A stretch of 64,000 nt of DNA from Methanomicrobiales archaeon. GTDB taxonomy: Archaea; Halobacteriota; Methanomicrobia; Methanomicrobiales; Methanospirillaceae. The DNA lies in NCBI GenBank assembly GCA_022841205.1, contig JALHCK010000006.1, positions 38,337 to 102,336 on the forward strand, written 5' to 3'. Below are positions 60,677 through 64,000 of the stretch, one piece after another (positions within the stretch are counted from its first letter, which is position 1; the number at the start of each line of letters is the position of its first letter). The notes below the pieces were generated by a model. The model saw only the letters and a list, made by a program, of their open reading frames with translations. It did no database searches and had not been told where the DNA came from. The position numbers and the translations under genes were made by a program.

Positions 60677-62151
60677 AATACTTCGAGAAAGTGCTCATCG
60701 CTAACCGGGGCGAGATCGCAATCCGGGTTATGCGGGCCTGCCGGGAGATGAATATCGAGACCGTTGCCATCTATTCAACGGTCGACAAGGATGCGCTCCA
60801 CGTCAAGTATGCCGATGGGGCATTCCTGGTAGGAGAAGCCCCGCCGGCTAAGAGCTACCTGAACGTGGACCGGATCATCGACATTGCCCGGATGTCCGGG
60901 AGCGAGGCCATCCACCCGGGATACGGGTTTCTTGCCGAGAACTACTCCTTTGCGAAACGGTGCACCGAAGAAGGCATCACCTTCATCGGGCCGTCATGGA
61001 AGACCATCCAGGCCATGGGGTCAAAGATCGAGAGCAAGCAGACCATGCGGGATGCAGGCGTCCCGGTAGTTCCCGGGACTCCGGGCGGGGTGAAAAATGC
61101 CGCGGAAGCAGAGAAGGTTGCTGCCGGGATAGGGTACCCGGTCATCGTCAAGGCGAGTGCCGGTGGCGGCGGTATCGGCATGCAAATCGTTGGAAACGAG
61201 GAAGCCCTCGATGAGGCAATCAGTGCCGGGATGCGCATGGCCGAATCAGCATTCGGGGATTCAACGGTCTTCATCGAGAAGTACCTGGTCAAGCCCCGCC
61301 ACATCGAGTTCCAGATCCTTGCCGATGAACATGGTAACGTTGTCCACCTTTATGACCGCGAATGTTCCATCCAGCGTCGCCACCAGAAACTGGTCGAGGA
61401 GGCACCATGTCCTATCATGACCCCGGAACTCCGCGAACGGATGTCGCAGTCGGCGATTGCCGTGGCCCGGGCATCCGATTACTGGAACGCCGGGACAGTC
61501 GAGTTCCTGTACGCGGGCGGCAATTACTACTTCATGGAGATGAACACGCGGCTGCAGGTTGAACATACAGTGACCGAGCTTATCACCGGCATCGATATCG
61601 TCAAGCAACAGCTGGCCGTTGCCGCAGGGGAGACGCTCCCGTTCGAGCAGGGCGAGATATCCATCCGTGGCCATGCCATCGAATGCCGTATCAATGCCGA
61701 GGACCCGTTGAACAACTTTGCTGCCGATCCCGGCAAGATCCATCGCTACCGGTCGCCAGGCGGGCCGGGGATGCGGGTCGATTCAGGGATCCACATGGGC
61801 TACACGATACCGGCGGTCTACGATTCGATGATCGCCAAGCTCTGTTCCTGGGGCATGAACAGGCAGGAGGCCATCGCCCGGATGCGGCGTGCCATCTACG
61901 AATATGTCATTATCGGGGTGAAGACCACGCTCCCCCTCCATCATGCGGTGATGCATAACAAGCATTTCATGGAGGGAGATACGCATACTCACTTCCTCCA
62001 GGAAGAGCACATCCAGAAGACCCTTGGCCGGTATGTGCGGGAGGAGGAGAGGCGAATGCAGACCCTTGCCGCTTCCCTCCGACACGGCAAAGAGATCGCC
62101 GCCATCACCGGTGCGGTCAATGTCTATATCCAGGGCCAGAAAAAGGAGTGA
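60673..62151 (+). CDS. pycA: Pyruvate carboxylase subunit A (biotin carboxylase)
   Basis: 492 residues of the ATP-grasp biotin carboxylase family: KVLIANRGEIAIRVMRACRE, HPGYGFLAEN, the glycine loop KASAGGGGIGM, ECSIQRRHQKLVEEAP and EMNTRLQVEHTVTE. Carboxylates the biotin on PycB using ATP and bicarbonate. The family length is normal. The IS481-type element starts 52 bases after its stop. Confidence 0.96.
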   Translation: MKYFEKVLIANRGEIAIRVMRACREMNIETVAIYSTVDKDALHVKYADGAFLVGEAPPAKSYLNVDRIIDIARMSGSEAIHPGYGFLAENYSFAKRCTEEGITFIGPSWKTIQAMGSKIESKQTMRDAGVPVVPGTPGGVKNAAEAEKVAAGIGYPVIVKASAGGGGIGMQIVGNEEALDEAISAGMRMAESAFGDSTVFIEKYLVKPRHIEFQILADEHGNVVHLYDRECSIQRRHQKLVEEAPCPIMTPELRERMSQSAIAVARASDYWNAGTVEFLYAGGNYYFMEMNTRLQVEHTVTELITGIDIVKQQLAVAAGETLPFEQGEISIRGHAIECRINAEDPLNNFAADPGKIHRYRSPGGPGMRVDSGIHMGYTIPAVYDSMIAKLCSWGMNRQEAIARMRRAIYEYVIIGVKTTLPLHHAVMHNKHFMEGDTHTHFLQEEHIQKTLGRYVREEERRMQTLAASLRHGKEIAAITGAVNVYIQGQKKE

Positions 62152-62187
62152 ACCTCCGGGTTCTTTTTCAAGATTCACCTTTATAAT

Positions 62188-62202
62188 GGGCAGAATACAC
62201 AT
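62188..62202. repeat. Target-site duplication, left copy
   Basis: GGGCAGAATACACAT occurs here and again at 63184-63198, exactly bordering the insertion element. 15 of 15 bases match. Confidence 0.9.
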
Positions 62203-63183
62203 TGTGATATCCCGAATTAATTTTACATAGATTAACCTTGCGCATACATCCACCTCTGGGCATATCCCAGGATCCGTTCAGGGGGCAGTCGATACCAGAA
62301 AGCATGAGCAGGTTCATCGTAATCGAGACTGCTATGTGGCTTGATCTCATTGTGCCAGTGTACGACTCTTTCAACAGAACCAAATCGTGGAGTTCTCCGT
62401 TCTACCTCGCCGAAGAATCTCTCGATCTTGCCATTAGTTTGAGGATGATTTACCCGCGCTCTGATATGTCGAATTCCGTGATATTCAAGGAATTTTCGGA
62501 AAGTGTGGTCAGCAGTCTCTGGATCTCGTGATGAAACGAATTGTGAACCGTTGTCGGTGAGGATTTCCCGGGGTACCCCATACTCCTGGAATCCTTTTTC
62601 GAGAACCTGGATAGTATGTTCAGTTGTAGGTCGATCGAATACCCCATAACAGGTAATCAATCGGGATGAATCGTCCATAAACGCGATAAGCCACCTATCC
62701 TGGCCGTCGAGTAAAATCATCTTCCAGTCACCCTGCCAAAGTGACATGGAGTGATCACGTTCATATCGGACCCATTTCCTCTGTGTGCGTTTCTTCATAC
62801 AGGGCTCCACTCTATCATGGTGCAGAAGAATCCGATAGATGGTATTGTGGGGGATGTGGACTCCTGTTTCTTCCTCAATCTTCCTCTCAAGGAGCGTGGG
62901 TCCAAGAGAATAGGTCTCATACGCAGTGAGGACGAGTGTCTCTGTTTCATATGGGATTGGTTTTGGTTTTCTCCCTGGCTGTCGTGGATAGGGGTAAAAC
63001 CTGTTCTTTTTGTAAAAGGATATGATTTGATAGATCCTTTGTCGAGTGACCTGGTGATATTCTGCAATTTCCCGAACCGGTCTTCGCAGCTTCCACTGAT
63101 TTATGATTCCTCTGATATCCTGGTTGGATAATTTGCTCACATCAAAATATAAACGTGGTGTCAAATGATTTCGGGATACTACA
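62203..63183 (-). mobile_element. IS481-family insertion sequence, complete
   Basis: 981 bp with related ends: left TGTGATATCCCGAATTAATT, right (reverse complement) TGTAGTATCCCGAAATCATT, sharing TGT, TATCCCGAA and the following ATT. One DDE transposase fills it. The perfect 15-bp direct repeat on both sides shows recent insertion. It lies between pycA and the tRNA-Met promoter. Confidence 0.88.
62232..63164 (-). CDS. IS481-type DDE transposase
   Basis: 310 residues. The N-terminal helix-turn-helix is LRRPVREIAEYHQVTRQRIYQIISFY. The catalytic rve core has Asp in LLDGQDRWLIAFMDDSSRL, Asp in ILTDNGSQF and Glu in NGKIERFFGEVERR, with the ending WHNEIKPHSSL typical of IS481. Intact and without frameshift, so probably active. 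Start is a TTG inside the terminal repeat; a GTG eight codons later is possible. Confidence 0.9.
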   Translation of the reverse strand: MTPRLYFDVSKLSNQDIRGIINQWKLRRPVREIAEYHQVTRQRIYQIISFYKKNRFYPYPRQPGRKPKPIPYETETLVLTAYETYSLGPTLLERKIEEETGVHIPHNTIYRILLHHDRVEPCMKKRTQRKWVRYERDHSMSLWQGDWKMILLDGQDRWLIAFMDDSSRLITCYGVFDRPTTEHTIQVLEKGFQEYGVPREILTDNGSQFVSSRDPETADHTFRKFLEYHGIRHIRARVNHPQTNGKIERFFGEVERRTPRFGSVERVVHWHNEIKPHSSLDYDEPAHAFWYRLPPERILGYAQRWMYAQG

Positions 63184-63198
63184 GGGCAGAATACACAT
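63184..63198. repeat. Target-site duplication, right copy
   Basis: Second copy of GGGCAGAATACACAT, identical to 62188-62202. Confidence 0.9.
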
Positions 63199-63246
63199 CA
63201 GAACCTTTAATACCGTTTGTGGCGTTTTTATTATGCACTTTCGTGC

Positions 63247-63355
63247 GCTGCGGTGGCCTAGCTGGTTAGGGCGCCAGACTCATAGGGTTATTGTGCATTC
63301 AGGCGCCGTCATCTGAGACATCTGGAGGTCGTGGGTTCGGATCCCACCCGCAGCA
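63247..63355 (+). tRNA. tRNA-Met (anticodon CAU) with 35-nt intron
   Basis: Acceptor GCTGCGG/CCGCAGC with discriminator A; the anticodon arm becomes CCAGA-CTCATAA-TCTGG once bases 63285-63319 are removed, the canonical 37/38 intron position. T-arm GTGGGTTCGGATCCCAC. Elongator Met is favoured; an Ile2(CAU) tRNA cannot be fully excluded without comparing identity elements. Confidence 0.88.
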
Positions 63356-63389
63356 TTCGAACACCATGTTACGTGCTCAAGGCTCCCCC

Positions 63390-63397
63390 TTTATATA
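63390..63397 (+). promoter_or_regulatory. TATA box of the integrase gene
   Basis: TTTATATA lies 27 bases (centre) before the ATG at 63422, indicating a leaderless transcript. Confidence 0.55.
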
Positions 63398-63421
63398 GGG
63401 AGGCCTGAAACTCTCTTTTGT

Positions 63422-64000
63422 ATGCCTTCCACAACTGTGACAGCTGAGACGTTCGGTTGTATCAAATCTGAATATGCTGATGCCGCCATCAACCGAGGGC
63501 TCACGACCGGACAGATCAACAACAGAGACCTGCAACTCATCAGAGAATACCTTGCCGAAAAGCGGGCGACCGCAGGAATAAGCATCACCCGCTGCAACAA
63601 AATCACCTGCACACTCATAAGCTGGCGACGTTTTATCCCACCCTTCCAGGACCTCACCATAGGCTCGATTTACTCCGGCATCGAATCGCTACGGTCCGGC
63701 CATAGCATAAGGGGAAGGCCATTCAAACAGAACACCATCGCCGATCACATCGTCATCCTCAAAGGATTCCTTTTCTGGATGATCGAGAGCGAATATCTCG
63801 ATCTGCCGGAGAAGAAGATCCGGAGGATAAAGAGCCCGCCCAGGGATACGATGACCAAGAGGGCCGCCGACCTGCTGACTCCCAAAGAGATCCAGACACT
63901 CCTTGACGCCTGCATATGGAGCAGGGACCGGGCTTTGTTGATGACCCTGTACGAAGGAGGATTCAGGGTCGGCGAAATCGCTCAGCTTACCTGGGGAGAT
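63422..64000 (+). CDS. Tyrosine recombinase/integrase, 5' part
   Basis: 193 codons run off the window end without a stop. Residues 15-110 look like a SAM-like core-binding domain (NRDLQLIREYLAEKRA, ILKGFLFWMIES). The catalytic domain begins with LLTPKEIQTLLDAC, and LMTLYEGGFRVGEIAQLTWGD carries the box I Arg. The gene starts 66 bases after tRNA-Met, the usual place for an archaeal provirus or integrative element integrase. Rest of the protein lies outside the window. Confidence 0.85.
   Translation, partial: MPSTTVTAETFGCIKSEYADAAINRGLTTGQINNRDLQLIREYLAEKRATAGISITRCNKITCTLISWRRFIPPFQDLTIGSIYSGIESLRSGHSIRGRPFKQNTIADHIVILKGFLFWMIESEYLDLPEKKIRRIKSPPRDTMTKRAADLLTPKEIQTLLDACIWSRDRALLMTLYEGGFRVGEIAQLTWGD

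Noticed and set aside
1..64000. CRISPR arrays
   Set aside because: No regularly spaced direct repeats of 25-40 bases were seen on reading; the only short repeats are the operator pair at 15264 and the 13-mers at 18831.

Overview
The window is archaeal and comes from a hydrogenotrophic methanogen, most likely of the order Methanomicrobiales. The support is a membrane [NiFe] hydrogenase of the Eha type fused to a formylmethanofuran dehydrogenase operon, F420H2:NADP oxidoreductase (NpdG), TFB, aIF5B, ribosomal proteins S6e and S8e, SRP19, Gar1, NreA, archease/RtcB, several methanogen-restricted DUFs (2111, 2240, 2551), an intron-containing tRNA, and TATA boxes about 26 bases before many start codons (leaderless genes). 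The order-level placement is inference from gene content; no rRNA is present.

1-18.5 kb is mixed housekeeping: family-4 uracil-DNA glycosylase, a CNNM/CorC-like membrane protein, a flavoprotein, a GntP permease, an Acg-type nitroreductase, a SemiSWEET, a thiamine-binding protein, a CBS protein, an ABC-2 exporter, an AAA ATPase with a TOPRIM-like partner (a possible defence pair), ACT protein plus homoserine dehydrogenase, a winged-helix/TiaS-like fusion, a ferritin-like/VIT1 fusion, and a redox module (rubredoxin, winged helix, divergent MsvR-like V4R regulator behind a tandem operator). SixA, a frameshifted membrane protein, NreA and tRNA-Leu follow.

18.7-33.5 kb holds an AT-rich gap, two tandem TrkH potassium transporter genes, and one 10.9-kb run of 18 overlapping genes: ehaB-O with a polyferredoxin, running directly into fwdDBAC. 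This places H2-driven, ion-gradient-coupled ferredoxin reduction and the CO2-fixing first step of methanogenesis in one transcript. A stem-loop follows the last stop.

33.5-47.7 kb has several very small Cys-rich proteins, DUF362 ferredoxin, MsrB, PEGA and PGF-CTERM surface proteins, tRNA-His, translation genes (aIF5B, S6e, S8e), HypB and SRP19 diverging from one shared TATA box, PHP phosphoesterase, gar1-tfb, two tRNA-Ala genes with matching promoters and a decayed tRNA.

47.7-62.2 kb contains aldolase-npdG-thioredoxin, secF-secD, DUF2551, archease-rtcB, a GATase-like protein, DUF2111, then a biotin/pyruvate carboxylase block: birA, a perfect BirA-type operator lying on the bioY start, bioY-ecfA-ecfA-ecfT, pycB-pycA. 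One of the two ECF ATPases has lost key catalytic residues.

62.2-64 kb is mobile: an intact IS481-type element with a perfect 15-bp target duplication, tRNA-Met(CAU) with a 35-nt intron, and the start of a tyrosine recombinase just downstream of it, suggesting that an integrated element begins here and continues past the window end.
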